A stretch of DNA of 64,000 bases from Solirhodobacter olei (GCF_004010155.1 NZ_RRYH01000007.1:186001-250000), one strand, 5' to 3'. Shown: positions 36,689 through 46,343, counted from the stretch's first letter. A program made the numbers and translations. The notes: generated by a model from the sequence alone, not told the origin.

Positions 36689-37243
36689 ATGACGGGATCG
36701 AGGATACGCGGAGCGCTTTGCGCGGGGGCCATAGCCTTGGCCGGAACCGCGACGGCAACGGGCGCCTGGGCGCAATCCGCCAATGAATCCACCAATCGCA
36801 TCGCGGTGAAATCGGATTGGAGCGTGTTCGCCGAGAACAATCCGAAGGAATGCTGGGGCGTCTCGAGCCCGAAAAGCAGCCTGAACACCAAGGGCGGCCG
36901 GAAGGTGAATGTGAACCGGGGCGACATCCTTCTGTTCGTCACCTTCCGCCCGAACGGTTCGGCCGATGGCGAGATCTCCTTCACCGGCGGTTATCCGTTC
37001 GATTCCAAGGCCGGCGGCACGATGTCGGTCGACGGGCACACCTACAACCTCTTCACGGAGGGGCAATGGGCCTGGCCGAAGACGCCGGCCGACGCCTCCG
37101 GGCTGATGGCGGCACTGAAGAAGGGATCGGAGGCGAAGATCACCGCGCATTCGACGCGGGGAACGCAGACGGTCGATACCTTCTCGCTGATGGGCTTCAC
37201 CGCGGCGATGGACGCGGCCAAGGCCCGCTGCAACGGCAAGTAG
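36689..37243 (+). CDS. Invasion-associated locus B (IalB) family exported protein
   Basis: 184 residues from ATG 36689, after GGAGG at about 36673-36677; the frame is open to 36581 but that stretch is basic and not secretory. A signal peptide with hydrophobic core covers residues 1 to about 28 (cleavage after A-W-A). The mature part matches the IalB fold: W-S-V-F-x-x-x-x-P-K-E-C-W near the start, G-G-Y-P-F, L-F-T-E-G-Q-W-A-W and a final Cys; the two Cys may form a disulfide. IalB helps Bartonella enter erythrocytes, but the family is general in alphaproteobacteria and probably envelope-related. A U-tract terminator follows. Confidence 0.85.
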   Translation: MTGSRIRGALCAGAIALAGTATATGAWAQSANESTNRIAVKSDWSVFAENNPKECWGVSSPKSSLNTKGGRKVNVNRGDILLFVTFRPNGSADGEISFTGGYPFDSKAGGTMSVDGHTYNLFTEGQWAWPKTPADASGLMAALKKGSEAKITAHSTRGTQTVDTFSLMGFTAAMDAAKARCNGK

Positions 37244-37277
37244 GGTCGGGCAAGCCCGCCACGCTTCGCGTCCCGCG

Positions 37278-37302
37278 GCCCCGGCCTGCGGGGCGTTTCA
37301 TT
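37278..37302 (+). terminator. Intrinsic terminator after the IalB-like gene
   Basis: GCCCCG (37278-37283) pairs with CGGGGC (37289-37294) over GCCTG, followed by GTTTCATTT. A further inverted repeat CGTTTC/GAAACG (about 37294-37299 and 37312-37317) lies just downstream, before rlmN. Confidence 0.65.
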
Positions 37303-37355
37303 TGATCGGGCGAAACGAATCCTATATGTGAGGCGCTTCGCAAACGGAGAGAGCG

Positions 37356-38537
37356 ATGAGCCCGGCCACCGCCCCCATCACGCAGGACGTCGCCACGATC
37401 CCGCGCAAGCTGCCCGAAAGCGGGCGGACGAACCTCGTCGGCCTGACGCGGGACGGGCTGCGCGAGGCGCTGATCGCCGCCGGTACGCCGGAAAAGCAGG
37501 CCAAGATGCGCGTGGGCCAGATCTGGCAGTGGATCTACCACTGGGGCGTGCGCGACTTCGCCGAGATGACCAACCTCGCCAAGGACTACCGCGCGATGCT
37601 CGCCGAACGGTTCGAGATCGCGCTGCCAGAACTCGTCACCCGGCAGGTCAGCGAGGACGGCACCCGCAAATACCTGATCCGCATCGCCGGCGGGCACGAG
37701 GTCGAGACGGTCTACATCCCCGAGGAGGGGCGCGGCACGCTCTGCATTTCCTCCCAGGTCGGCTGCACGCTGACCTGTTCCTTCTGCCACACGGGCACGC
37801 AGAAGCTGGTACGCAACCTGACGGCGGGCGAGATCGTCGGCCAGCTCATGCTGGCCCGCGACGACCTTGGCGAATGGCCCCAGCCGGGCCTGCCGAAGGA
37901 CGAGACGCGGCTGGTCTCGAACGTCGTCCTGATGGGCATGGGCGAGCCGCTTTACAATTTCGAGAACGTGCGCGACGCGATGCGCGTGGTGATGGACGGC
38001 GAGGGGCTTTCGCTCTCGCGCCGCCGCATCACGCTGTCCACCTCCGGCGTGGTGCCGGAAATCGCGCGGGCGGCAGAGGAAATCGGCTGCCTGCTGGCGG
38101 TCTCGTTCCACGCCACGACCGATGAGGTTCGCGACCGGCTGGTGCCGATCAACAAGCGCTGGAACATCGAGACGCTGCTGAACGCGCTCCGCGACTACCC
38201 GCGGCTGTCGAATTCGGAACGCATCACCTTCGAATACGTGATGCTGAAGGGCGTGAACGACAGCGACGCCGACGCGCGCCGGCTGGTGAAGCTGATCGCC
38301 GGCATCCCGGCCAAGATCAACCTGATCCCGTTCAACGAATGGCCCGGCGCGCCCTATGAGCGCTCCGACTGGGAGCGGATCGAGGCCTTCGCCGACATCA
38401 TCTACAAGGCCGGCTATGCCTCGCCCATCCGCACCCCGCGGGGCGAGGATATCATGGCCGCCTGCGGCCAGCTGAAATCGGCGACCGAACGGGCGCGGAA
38501 AAGCCGGGCCGAGATCGCGGCGGACGCCGGGCTCTGA
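37356..38537 (+). CDS. rlmN: Dual-specificity 23S rRNA A2503 / tRNA A37 C2-methyltransferase RlmN
   Basis: 393 residues. RlmN is a radical SAM enzyme that methylates C2 of adenosine in 23S rRNA and some tRNAs. The cluster motif C-x3-C-x2-C is Cys-137, 141 and 144 (G-C-T-L-T-C-S-F-C). [13 protein letters not shown] follows, with S-T-S-G-V-V-P and F-H-A-T-T near 235-260. The resolving Cys is in A-A-C-G-Q-L near residue 369. ATG 37356 has GGAGAG upstream. It has a longer N-terminal tail than E. coli RlmN, normal in alphaproteobacteria. Convergent with the GT39 gene. Confidence 0.96.
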   Translation: MSPATAPITQDVATIPRKLPESGRTNLVGLTRDGLREALIAAGTPEKQAKMRVGQIWQWIYHWGVRDFAEMTNLAKDYRAMLAERFEIALPELVTRQVSEDGTRKYLIRIAGGHEVETVYIPEEGRGTLCISSQVGCTLTCSFCHTGTQKLVRNLTAGEIVGQLMLARDDLGEWPQPGLPKDETRLVSNVVLMGMGEPLYNFENVRDAMRVVMDGEGLSLSRRRITLSTSGVVPEIARAAEEIGCLLAVSFHATTDEVRDRLVPINKRWNIETLLNALRDYPRLSNSERITFEYVMLKGVNDSDADARRLVKLIAGIPAKINLIPFNEWPGAPYERSDWERIEAFADIIYKAGYASPIRTPRGEDIMAACGQLKSATERARKSRAEIAADAGL

Positions 38538-38573
38538 AGCCGCCGCCTCGTTATATTCGGACGGAACGTAGGC

Positions 38574-40247
38574 TCAGCGCGCCGCGTAGGCGGTAAGCGA
38601 CACCCGGTGGCCGGACCCCAGGTTCAGACCTTTGACCTGGCCCTTCACAACCGGGGTCAGGCCGAGCCCTTTCGCCGCTGACAGAAACGCCCCGGGATCC
38701 GCGACGACGCCCAGCGTGCAGGGATCCTTCGCCATTGCCTGCGCCACGCCCTCGGGCGTCGTGGCCTCCTCCGTCGACGGGGCGAGGAAGACCAGCGAGG
38801 GCTCGTCATATCCATCGGTCACGATCGGCCGGGCCGGGCAGGCGGGGCTCGGCGCGGCCAGCGCCACGATCGCGGGGGAGGGCCAGAGGCCGGGAATGGC
38901 GGCAGCGGCGGACAGAAGCCCGCCCGCGAAGCCCGCGCCCATCAGCCAGAGGCCGATCAGCGCCGCCGTGCCCATCCCGGCGCGGAGCGCGGGCCAGGCG
39001 AGTGCGGCCCCAAGCGCCAGCGCGGCGAGGCCGAGCAGGGCGGGCAGGAACGGCAGGTGGCCGAGGCTCACGCCATACCCCGCCGCGGCCAGAAGGACGA
39101 TCACGGGGATCGCCATCAGCACCACCGTGACGATCTTCTGCCAGCGCCGCAGCCCGGCCTCCATCACCCGCGGCCAGGCCAGCGCGGCGGCGAGCGCGAG
39201 GCCCGGATAAAGCGGCAGCACGTAATGCATCAGCTTCGTCGGGCTCGCCTCGAACACGATCCAGGCGGGAATGACCCAGGCGGCGGCGAAGATCGTCCCC
39301 GCGCTGGCCCGCCCGCGCCAGATCGCGGGCAGCGACAGCGCCAGCGGCACCGAGGCGGGGAAGAACGTCAACCAGAGCATCGCAAGGTAGCTGCCCGGCG
39401 GTGCGCCGTGGCTCTCCTGCGCCGAGATCACCTTGCCAAGCAGGTCATGGTCCAGCGCGGCGGTCCAGAACGCGCCGCCAGAGCGCAGCGTGATCGCCAC
39501 GAACCACGGCACAGTGACGATGAGGAAGCCCAGAAAGCCGGGCAGGGGCCTCAGCGCGCGAAGCCAGCCTGCCCGCCGGTGCAGCAGCGCCAGCGCCGCG
39601 ACGGTCAGCCCGACCACCATCGGCCCGACGGGCCCCTTCAGCAGCACGGAGGCGGCGAGCGCGCCCCAGAAAAGGACCAGCGCCGGGGTTGGAAGGGCCG
39701 TCTCGTCCCGCGCGAAGCCCACGGCGCGCGACCTTGCATAAAGCCCGGCCAGCACCGTCTGGGCCGCCAAGATCGCGGCCAGAAGGCTCGCGTCCGTCGT
39801 CGCCAGATGCGCCTCGGCCAGCAGCAGGAAGGCCCCGGCCATCATCAGCCCGGCGGTGCGGCCAGCGGCGAAGCCGCCGAAAATCGACCCTATCCTGGCC
39901 GAAAGCAGCACCGAAAGCAGCACCGCCAGCAGCGAGGGCAGGCGGTAATGCCAGATCACCCGGTCCCCGGCCTTGCCGATCGCGGCAACGGTCGCGGCCT
40001 GCAGCCAGTAGATGCCGATGGGCTTCTTGTAGCGCGTGCCGGACTGAAAGCGGATGTCGACCAGATTGCCCGTCTCCGCCATCTGCTTCGAGGCCTGGGC
40101 GAAGCGCGGCTCGTCCCGGTCGACCGGGGGCAGGCCCGTGAAGGCCGGCAGCGCCGCCCCGAGGGCGAGCACGACCAGCAAGGCCGCCATCACCGCCCGC
40201 GGCAGTCGCGGCACCCAGCGCTCGATCCCGGCGGCAAGGCGTTCCAT
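38574..40247 (-). CDS. GT39/ArnT-like glycosyltransferase, integral membrane
   Basis: 557 residues with roughly 11-12 hydrophobic helices and a soluble C-terminal part. The first extracytoplasmic loop D-R-D-E-P-R-F-A-Q-A-S (about residues 42-52) carries the D-E motif of the GT39/GT83 (dolichyl- or undecaprenyl-phosphate-dependent) family, and the Y-K-K-P-I-G-I-Y-W segment (about 72-80) is typical of ArnT-like enzymes. These transfer sugars from lipid carriers to lipid A, glycans or proteins on the periplasmic side. Substrate is unknown here; no arn genes are nearby. A LOG protein gene ends 14 bases before its start, so the two may be co-transcribed. Confidence 0.85.
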   Translation of the reverse strand: MERLAAGIERWVPRLPRAVMAALLVVLALGAALPAFTGLPPVDRDEPRFAQASKQMAETGNLVDIRFQSGTRYKKPIGIYWLQAATVAAIGKAGDRVIWHYRLPSLLAVLLSVLLSARIGSIFGGFAAGRTAGLMMAGAFLLLAEAHLATTDASLLAAILAAQTVLAGLYARSRAVGFARDETALPTPALVLFWGALAASVLLKGPVGPMVVGLTVAALALLHRRAGWLRALRPLPGFLGFLIVTVPWFVAITLRSGGAFWTAALDHDLLGKVISAQESHGAPPGSYLAMLWLTFFPASVPLALSLPAIWRGRASAGTIFAAAWVIPAWIVFEASPTKLMHYVLPLYPGLALAAALAWPRVMEAGLRRWQKIVTVVLMAIPVIVLLAAAGYGVSLGHLPFLPALLGLAALALGAALAWPALRAGMGTAALIGLWLMGAGFAGGLLSAAAAIPGLWPSPAIVALAAPSPACPARPIVTDGYDEPSLVFLAPSTEEATTPEGVAQAMAKDPCTLGVVADPGAFLSAAKGLGLTPVVKGQVKGLNLGSGHRVSLTAYAAR

Positions 40248-40261
40248 CGCGCGGCCCCGCT

Positions 40262-41074
40262 TCAGAGGCCGGAGTCGATGACGGCGAGCGCCTCATCGAC
40301 CGTTTCGACGAAGGAAAGAAGCCCGAGGTCGGCCTCGGCGATCACCCCCGCTTCGACCAGCGCAGGGAAGTTGACGATGCGCTTCCAGTAGGCGGCGCCG
40401 AAGATCACGATCGGCACCCGCTTCATCCGTCCCGTCTGGATCAGGGTGATCGCCTCGAACATCTCGTCGAGCGTGCCGAATCCGCCCGGGAAAACCGCGA
40501 TCGCCCGGGCGCGCATCAGGAAATGCATCTTCCGGACTGCGAAATAGTGGAAGTTGAAGCAGAGCTCCGGCGTCACGTACTGGTTCGGGCGCTGCTCGTG
40601 CGGCAACACGATGTTGAACCCGATCGTGTCGCTGCCGGCATCGGCCGCACCGCGGTTCCCGGCCTCCATGATCCCCGGGCCGCCGCCCGTGGCGATCACG
40701 TAGTCGCGCCCGCCGGAGGCGATCGAGCGCTCGGCGATGGCGCGCGCGAATTCCCGCGCGATGCCATAGTAATCCGCCAGCGCCGCCAGCCCGGGCGAGG
40801 GGGCGCTGTCGCGCTTCCGCGGCTCCGGGATCCGGGCGCTGCCGAAGATCACCACGGTCGAGTCGATCCCCCGCTCCGTCAGGTCGATCTCCGCTTTCGA
40901 GAGCTCCAGCTGCAGCCGCACGCCGCGCATCTCGTCGCGCAGCAGGAAATCGGTATCGGCATAGGCCAGCCGGTAGGTCGGGGAGCGGCCCTGCGGCGTA
41001 TCCGGCAGCCCGCGGGCGTGGCGCATGTCCTCTCCGGCGTCGCGGAACTGGCTGATGCGGGGATCGCTGGTCAT
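40262..41074 (-). CDS. LOG family protein (predicted nucleotide 5'-monophosphate phosphoribohydrolase)
   Basis: 270 residues from ATG 41074 (AGGGAG upstream on the minus strand); a GTG at 41083 is the only alternative. The Lonely Guy family removes ribose 5-phosphate from nucleotides; plant members activate cytokinins. The defining P-G-G-F-G-T-L-D-E motif is present near residue 199-207, and A-T-G-G-G-P-G-I-M-E-A-G-N-R near 131-144. An N-terminal extension of about 70 residues precedes the domain, as in the longer YgdH/PpnN-like or TIGR00730-related bacterial forms. Cytoplasmic. Bacterial members probably serve nucleotide salvage. Confidence 0.85.
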   Translation of the reverse strand: MTSDPRISQFRDAGEDMRHARGLPDTPQGRSPTYRLAYADTDFLLRDEMRGVRLQLELSKAEIDLTERGIDSTVVIFGSARIPEPRKRDSAPSPGLAALADYYGIAREFARAIAERSIASGGRDYVIATGGGPGIMEAGNRGAADAGSDTIGFNIVLPHEQRPNQYVTPELCFNFHYFAVRKMHFLMRARAIAVFPGGFGTLDEMFEAITLIQTGRMKRVPIVIFGAAYWKRIVNFPALVEAGVIAEADLGLLSFVETVDEALAVIDSGL

Positions 41075-41193
41075 GCTCGGCACTCCCTGTCGAAGCCGGC
41101 GCGGATTGCGCGGGGGGCCTGCCTCGTCTATAGCCTCGGGCCCAGTGACGCCAGTGCTTCACCTGCCCTCAACCAGACCGACGCGAGGCCCCC

Positions 41194-42021
41194 ATGTCGA
41201 ACGCCGCCCTTGAGACCGCCATCGAAGCCGCCTGGGAGGCGCGCGACACGATCACACCGGCCACCAAAGGCGAGGCGCGCGACGCCATCGCCGCGACGCT
41301 GGAAGCGCTCGATTCCGGCAAGCTCCGGGTCGCGGAGCGGCAGGCGAACGGCGACTGGCACGTCAACCAGTGGGCCAAGAAGGCGGTGCTTCTCGGCTTC
41401 CGCCTGAAGGACATGGCCCAGCAGTCCGGCGGCCCGCAGGGCGGCAGCTGGTGGGACAAGGTGGATTCGAAATTTTCCGGCTGGGGCGACGAGCACTGGA
41501 AGGCCGCGGGCTTCCGCGCCGTGCCGAACTGCATCGTCCGCCGCTCGGCCTATATCGCGCCGGGCGTGGTGCTGATGCCCTCCTTCGTGAACCTCGGCGC
41601 CTATGTCGACGAGGGCACGATGGTCGACACCTGGGCCACCGTCGGTTCCTGCGCGCAGATCGGCAAGAACGTCCACCTCTCCGGCGGTGTCGGCATCGGC
41701 GGGGTGCTGGAGCCGATGCAGGCCGGCCCCACCATCATCGAGGACAACTGCTTCATCGGTGCCCGCTCGGAAGTCGTCGAGGGCTGCATCGTGCGCGAAG
41801 GATCCGTCCTCGGCATGGGCGTCTTCATCGGCAAGTCGACGAAGATCGTCGACCGCGAGACCGGCGAGGTCATGTATGGCGAGGTGCCGGCCGGCTCCGT
41901 CGTCGTCTCCGGCTCGATGCCGTCGAAGGGGGGCGTGAACCTCTACTGCGCGGTAATCGTAAAGAAGGTGGACGCACAGACCCGCTCCAAGACCTCGATC
42001 AACGAGCTTCTGCGGGACTGA
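41194..42021 (+). CDS. dapD: 2,3,4,5-tetrahydropyridine-2,6-dicarboxylate N-succinyltransferase
   Basis: 275 residues. DapD succinylates tetrahydrodipicolinate in lysine and peptidoglycan precursor synthesis. The N-terminal helical domain (1-100) leads into a left-handed parallel beta-helix with hexapeptide repeats (about 110-235): [20 protein letters not shown] (the last Asp is catalytic in the family), [18 protein letters not shown] and [11 protein letters not shown]. Length is standard. The gene for a small conserved protein follows after one base. ATG 41194 has weak upstream GAGG. Confidence 0.97.
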   Translation: MSNAALETAIEAAWEARDTITPATKGEARDAIAATLEALDSGKLRVAERQANGDWHVNQWAKKAVLLGFRLKDMAQQSGGPQGGSWWDKVDSKFSGWGDEHWKAAGFRAVPNCIVRRSAYIAPGVVLMPSFVNLGAYVDEGTMVDTWATVGSCAQIGKNVHLSGGVGIGGVLEPMQAGPTIIEDNCFIGARSEVVEGCIVREGSVLGMGVFIGKSTKIVDRETGEVMYGEVPAGSVVVSGSMPSKGGVNLYCAVIVKKVDAQTRSKTSINELLRD

Positions 42022-42022
42022 C

Positions 42023-42358
42023 ATGAGCGACGCGCCGGAAAAGCCCAAGCGGCCCCAGCAGGTCTTCACCCTTCTGGTGGAGGTCGGCCGCTGCAAGGGT
42101 GACGGGCTGCCGGAGAAGGCGACCGGCGCGGGGCTGCTCTGCTACGCGACCGGCGTCGACGAGGCAGAGGCCGTGCGCGAGACGGTGGCGCTGCTGAAGG
42201 CCGCCGAGATGGCGCCGCTCGACGTCACCGGCTACGGCACCCTCGCCGAGCGGCAGGAGCAGGGCGAGGAGATCAGCGCCGAGGAGGAGGAGCTGATGGA
42301 CCGCGCACTGGCCGAGAACTCGGTCGTCGTCGCCCAGGTCACCCCGTTCTACGACTGA
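42023..42358 (+). CDS. Conserved small hypothetical protein downstream of dapD
   Basis: 111 residues, not assigned to a family. It is acidic, with a mixed alpha/beta pattern: V-F-T-L-L-V-E-V-G-R-C (about 14-24), then Y-A-T-G-V-D-E-A-E-A-V-R-E-T-V-A-L-L (about 41-58), a charged helix (about 78-96) and a beta-like end V-V-V-A-Q-V-T-P-F. The alternation resembles an ACT- or ferredoxin-like fold, which is only a guess. It starts one base after dapD, so it is translationally coupled to it. An interspersed palindrome follows the stop. Confidence 0.7.
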   Translation: MSDAPEKPKRPQQVFTLLVEVGRCKGDGLPEKATGAGLLCYATGVDEAEAVRETVALLKAAEMAPLDVTGYGTLAERQEQGEEISAEEEELMDRALAENSVVVAQVTPFYD

Positions 42359-42371
42359 TCCCGCACGGTAG

Positions 42372-42392
42372 GGTGCGCATTCATTGCGCACC
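42372..42392. repeat. Interspersed palindrome, copy 2 (GGTGCGCA-ttcat-TGCGCACC)
   Basis: Identical over the stem-loop to 33703-33723, and here preceded by GTA. It lies between two converging genes, where the hairpin could act as a terminator for both. Confidence 0.85.
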
Positions 42393-42407
42393 TTTCCCCG
42401 CGCGTGT

Positions 42408-43613
42408 CTAAAGGCTCTCCCGCAGCCAATCCGGCGCCAAATCGACCCTGTCGCAGCCCGAAAACCGCGCCAGCCGGTCCAGCTCCACTTCCAGCCGCCG
42501 GATCCGCCCGGCGCCCATCTTCACGCCGCGTTCGGGCCAGAAGGCCCGCACGGCGAGCGCGCCGGCCTGGCGGTCGGCCTTGGCGTCGATGCGGCCGGTG
42601 ATGCGGTCGCCCTCGATCACCGGGAAGACGTAGTAGCCGTATTTGCGCTTCGGCTCCGGCACGAAGACCTCGATCCGGTAGTGGAAGCCGAAAAGCCGTT
42701 CTGCCCGGTTGCGGTCGCGCAGGGCCGGGTCGAAGGGGCTGAGGATGCGCAGCCGGCCGGTGGGTTCGGCGGCGTCCTCGCCCGGAAGGCTGGGCCGCGC
42801 GAAGCTGCGCCGCCGTGCGCCGTCGGCGCCTTCGACATCGACCTCGATCAGGGCGCCGCAGGCGAGTTCCCGGGCGCACCAGCGCTTCGCCTCTTCCGGG
42901 CTGACGGTGGCGAAGAACGCGGCGATTTCACCCGAGGTGGCGAAGCCCAGCCGGTCGATCGCGGCGTTGCAGGCCCAGTCGATCGTGTGTTCCGCCTCGG
43001 GGCGGTGGGTAAGGTGCGGCTCCGGGATCACCCGCTCGGTGAGGTCATAGACCTTGCGGAACCCCTCGCGCCGCGCCACCGCCAGTGCACCGGTGCGCCA
43101 GAGGTACTCGAGCGCGGTCTTCGACGGGTGCCACTCCCACCAGCCGCCGGAACTTCTCGGCTCGTCCTCGCCTGCCTCGCCGGAGGTCACGGGACCGCCC
43201 TCGGCGACCTTGGCCAGCACCTCGTCGAGCTTGTCCAGGTAGGCCGGATCGCGCCAGGTCCTCCAGCGGTCGGCCAGCGTCTCGCGCGAGCGGTCGAAGC
43301 GCAGGCGCCAATGCGGAAAGAACTCGGTCGGGATGACCGAGGCGTCATGCGTCCAGTGCTCGAAGAGGCTGCGATGGTCCTCCAGCAGCCGGTCGAGCGT
43401 GGCGGGGCGGTAGCCCGGCATCCGCGCGCGCAGGATCATGTGATGGGCACGGGCGACGGTGTTGATGCTGTCGATCTGCACGAAGCCGAGGCGGGTGATC
43501 AGATCCAGCAGTGCCGCCGCGTCCGGCTTGCCGGGCACCACGTCGCCCAGCAGGTGCCGGTCGAGGAACAGCCGCCGGGCGCGGGCATTCTGGATCAGCG
43601 GGCGTGCGGTCAT
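42408..43613 (-). CDS. YcaQ/AlkZ-like winged-helix DNA glycosylase
   Basis: 401 residues. The HTH_42 superfamily includes E. coli YcaQ and Streptomyces AlkZ, glycosylases that unhook interstrand DNA crosslinks. Features: F-V-Q-I-D-S-I (about residues 44-50) carrying the catalytic Q-x-D/Q type motif, R-A-H-H-M-I-L-R-A-R, L-F-E-H-W near 87-91, and the long C-terminal block P-F-D-P-A-L-R-D-R...L-F-G-F-x-Y-R-I-E-V-F-V-P-x-x-K-R-K-Y-G-Y. The Q-I-D form groups with YcaQ rather than AlkZ (Q-x-Q). Cytoplasmic, no close partner. Convergent with the dapD unit. Confidence 0.88.
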   Translation of the reverse strand: MTARPLIQNARARRLFLDRHLLGDVVPGKPDAAALLDLITRLGFVQIDSINTVARAHHMILRARMPGYRPATLDRLLEDHRSLFEHWTHDASVIPTEFFPHWRLRFDRSRETLADRWRTWRDPAYLDKLDEVLAKVAEGGPVTSGEAGEDEPRSSGGWWEWHPSKTALEYLWRTGALAVARREGFRKVYDLTERVIPEPHLTHRPEAEHTIDWACNAAIDRLGFATSGEIAAFFATVSPEEAKRWCARELACGALIEVDVEGADGARRRSFARPSLPGEDAAEPTGRLRILSPFDPALRDRNRAERLFGFHYRIEVFVPEPKRKYGYYVFPVIEGDRITGRIDAKADRQAGALAVRAFWPERGVKMGAGRIRRLEVELDRLARFSGCDRVDLAPDWLRESL

Positions 43614-43659
43614 CGGCGCGCCCTGCCGGGAAAGGCACTGTTCCGGCCCAATTGTACCC

Positions 43660-44835
43660 TCACAACCGCTCGATCGCCAGCGCGATGCCCTGGCCGCCGC
43701 CGATGCACATGGTGATCAGCGCGCGCTTTCCGCCGGTGCGTTCCAGCTCCGCCAGTGCCTTTACCGTTATGATCGCCCCGGTCGCGCCAACCGGATGGCC
43801 AAGCGCGATGGCTCCGCCGTTCGGGTTCACCCGTGCCGGGTCCAGCCCCAGCTCGGCAGAGACGGCAAGCGCCTGGGCGGCGAAGGCCTCGTTCGATTCG
43901 ATCACGTCGAAATCGCCGGCCGACAGCCCGGTGCGCGCGAAAAGCGCACGAACGGCCGGGACCGGGCCGATGCCCATCACCTCCGGCCGCACACCGGCAT
44001 GGGCATAGCCGAGGATCCGGGCGCGTGGCTTCAGCCCGGCCTTCTCCGCCGCCTCGGCGCGGGCCAGAACCAGTGCCGCCGCCCCGTCGTTGATGCCGGA
44101 GGCATTGCCGGCCGTCACCGTCCCGCCCTTCTGGAAGGCCGGGCGCAGACCCGCGAGCGCCTCGGCAGAGGTCGCCTTCGGATGCTCGTCGACCTCGAAG
44201 ACCACCGGCCCCTTGCGGCCCGGCACCTCCACGGGAACGATCTGCTCCTTGAACCGCCCCTCGGCGATGGCACGGGCGGCGCGGGCCTGGCTTTCCAGCG
44301 CGAAGGCATCCTGCGCCTCGCGGCTCACCTGGTGTTCGGAGGCGACGTTCTCGGCGGTGATGCCCATATGCCCGGTGCCGAAGGGGCAGTTCAGCGCGCC
44401 CAGCATCATGTCCATCGCGGTGACATCGCCCATTTTCTGGCCCCAGCGGGCGGTGGGCACGATATAGGGCGAGCGGCTCATGCTCTCCGCCCCGCCGGCC
44501 AGCGCGAAATCGGCATCGCCCAGCATCAGCGCCTGCGTGGCAGAGACGATGGCCTGGGCGCCGGAGCCGCAGAGCCGGTTCACGTTCATCGCCGGCACGC
44601 TGTCCGGCACCCCGGCCTGCATCGCGGCGACGCGGCTGAGGTACATGTCGCGCGGCTCGGTGTTGATGACGTGTCCGAAGAAGACGCTCCCGATCTGGCC
44701 GGGCTCCACGCCCGCGCGTGCCATCGCCGCCTTCGCGGCCGTGGTGCCAAGCTCGATCGGCGGAACCGAGGCGAGCGCGCCGCCGAACGTGCCAATGGCG
44801 GTGCGGGCGCCGGACAGGATGACGATATCGCTCAT
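43660..44835 (-). CDS. Acetyl-CoA acetyltransferase (thiolase)
   Basis: 391 residues, a standard thiolase. Catalytic Cys-89 is in N-R-L-C-G-S-G, with the N-E-A-F motif near 316, His in G-H-P-V-G-A-T-G near 347 and the second Cys in T-M-C-I-G-G-G-Q-G near 377. It condenses or cleaves acetoacetyl-CoA; it could serve ketone-body use, PHB synthesis or fatty acid/aromatic degradation. No phaB is next to it. It overlaps the downstream end of maiA by 4 bases; maleylacetoacetate breakdown yields fumarate and acetoacetate, so a role in acetoacetate use after tyrosine degradation is plausible. Confidence 0.93.
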   Translation of the reverse strand: MSDIVILSGARTAIGTFGGALASVPPIELGTTAAKAAMARAGVEPGQIGSVFFGHVINTEPRDMYLSRVAAMQAGVPDSVPAMNVNRLCGSGAQAIVSATQALMLGDADFALAGGAESMSRSPYIVPTARWGQKMGDVTAMDMMLGALNCPFGTGHMGITAENVASEHQVSREAQDAFALESQARAARAIAEGRFKEQIVPVEVPGRKGPVVFEVDEHPKATSAEALAGLRPAFQKGGTVTAGNASGINDGAAALVLARAEAAEKAGLKPRARILGYAHAGVRPEVMGIGPVPAVRALFARTGLSAGDFDVIESNEAFAAQALAVSAELGLDPARVNPNGGAIALGHPVGATGAIITVKALAELERTGGKRALITMCIGGGQGIALAIERL

Positions 44836-45467
44836 GGGGTCTCCGGGTTGAAATGGTCGGGATGGGCGGCGGCGACGGCCGGCAACGCCAGCAGCCGCGC
44901 CTCGATGTCCAGGCAGCGCCGCCAGGGCGCGGGGTCGATCCCCCAGCGCCTTGCGTTGTAAAGCTGCGGGACAAGGCAGATGTCGGCAAGGCTGACGCTC
45001 TCGCCATGGCAGAAACGGCCGGTGCCGGGATGGTTCAGCATCTCTTCCAGCGCCGCCATGCCGCGCGGGATGAACTTCGCCATCCAGGCCTCCGTGGTGA
45101 TCGCGCCGGCAGAGGCCTCCACCGCGAACCTTGCGACGGAGGAGTTGCAGACCGGGTGAATCTCCATCGCCACGGCATAGGCGAGCGCCCTCACCCGGGC
45201 GCGGCCAGCCGGGTCCTTCGGCAGAAAGCCCGCCGCCCGGGTCTCGTCGAGATATTCGAGGATGGCGAGCGACTGGGTCAGCATCTGCCCGTCGATTTCC
45301 AGCGCCGGAACAAGCCCCTGGGGATTGCGCGCCAGATGTGCGGGCTGGCGGTTCTCGCCCGTCAGCAGGTTCACGGCGACTCGCTCATGCGCGATCCCGG
45401 CAAGGCCCAGCCCGATGCGCACCCGGTAGGCGGCGGACGAGCGCCAGTAGTCGTAAAGTATGGTCAT
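44832..45467 (-). CDS. maiA: Maleylacetoacetate isomerase (zeta-class glutathione transferase)
   Basis: 211 residues from ATG 45467, which has GGAGGC upstream on the minus strand. The N-terminal thioredoxin-like domain contains the zeta-class signature W-R-S-S-A-A-Y-R-V-R (about residues 7-16; the S-S-x-x-x-R-V pattern binds glutathione), with V-P-A-L and the Q-S-L-A-I-L-E-Y-L-D-E block. The all-helical C-terminal domain carries the G-E-S-V-S-L-A-D-I-C-L-V-P-Q segment. The enzyme isomerises maleylacetoacetate to fumarylacetoacetate in tyrosine/homogentisate breakdown. The thiolase gene overlaps its end; no hmgA or fahA is in the window. Confidence 0.9.
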   Translation of the reverse strand: MTILYDYWRSSAAYRVRIGLGLAGIAHERVAVNLLTGENRQPAHLARNPQGLVPALEIDGQMLTQSLAILEYLDETRAAGFLPKDPAGRARVRALAYAVAMEIHPVCNSSVARFAVEASAGAITTEAWMAKFIPRGMAALEEMLNHPGTGRFCHGESVSLADICLVPQLYNARRWGIDPAPWRRCLDIEARLLALPAVAAAHPDHFNPETP

Positions 45468-45525
45468 GATCGCCTCCGCCGGCATCTGGGCACGGAAGGC
45501 CGCGGGGCGCAAGACGGGCGGGCAG

Positions 45526-46260
45526 TCAGGGACGCAGCGGCACGCGGCCCTCGTCGGTCAGCACGAAGACCTCGCGGCCCTCCAGCACCACCGCCGTCAG
45601 CGGCCCGCCATAGGCTGCGCGCGAATCGATGTTCACCCGGTTGCCGTAGTGGGTCGGCGCCTCGATCGCGGTGTGGCCGTGGACGACGAGGAACCCATGG
45701 TCGCGCGGATCGTCGAGGAATCCGGCGCGGATCCAGACCAGGTCGTCCTCCACCTGATCCTCCATCGGCACGCCCGGGCGGATACCGGCATGGACGAAGA
45801 CCACCTCGCCCCGCCGGATCCAGGTCGGCCGGGCGCGCAGGAACGCGCGATGCGACTCGGGAACCTTGGCCAGCGCCTCGGCATGCACTGCGGCCACCGG
45901 CCGCTCGCCCGCGTTCTTCACGCCGTAGGAGGCGAGCGTCTCTGCCCCGCCAAGCCGCGGGTCGAACCAGCTCAGATCGCTCTTCAGCCCGGGGTCCTTG
46001 TAATGGGGATCGGACAGGAAGCCCTCGAGCATCCGGTCGTGGTTGCCCTTCAGAACCTCCCAGGACCGGCCCTCGGCCATTCCCGTCCGCAGGTAGTCGA
46101 CTGTGCCGGCGCTGTCGGGGCCGCGGTCGACGAGGTCGCCGATATGGATCACCGGGGCCTCGGCATCGCCGGTCTCTGCCCTGTCTCGGGCGATGCGCTC
46201 ATGCGCGGCCCCGAGCAGCCGGATCTGGCCGTGAATGTCGCCGATCGCATAGGTCCGCAT
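45526..46260 (-). CDS. PPP-family metallophosphatase
   Basis: 244 residues. The three metal-binding motifs of serine/threonine phosphatases and Ap4A hydrolases are present: G-D-I-H-G-Q (about 7-12), G-D-L-V-D-R-G-P-D-S (about 41-50) and G-N-H-D (about 72-75), with H-A-G-I-R-P-G and V-V-H-G-H-T later. Bacterial members of this size include PrpA/PrpE-type phosphatases. Substrate cannot be named. It precedes maiA on the same strand with about 58 bases between, and follows a small basic ORF 83 bases upstream. Confidence 0.87.
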   Translation of the reverse strand: MRTYAIGDIHGQIRLLGAAHERIARDRAETGDAEAPVIHIGDLVDRGPDSAGTVDYLRTGMAEGRSWEVLKGNHDRMLEGFLSDPHYKDPGLKSDLSWFDPRLGGAETLASYGVKNAGERPVAAVHAEALAKVPESHRAFLRARPTWIRRGEVVFVHAGIRPGVPMEDQVEDDLVWIRAGFLDDPRDHGFLVVHGHTAIEAPTHYGNRVNIDSRAAYGGPLTAVVLEGREVFVLTDEGRVPLRP

Positions 46261-46343
46261 GACTGCCTCGCCCCTTGCCGTTTCGCCTCGCCGCCCGGGC
46301 TAGGACAAAGGGGGCCGGGGGGCAACCCCGGCCGGGCGCCCGC

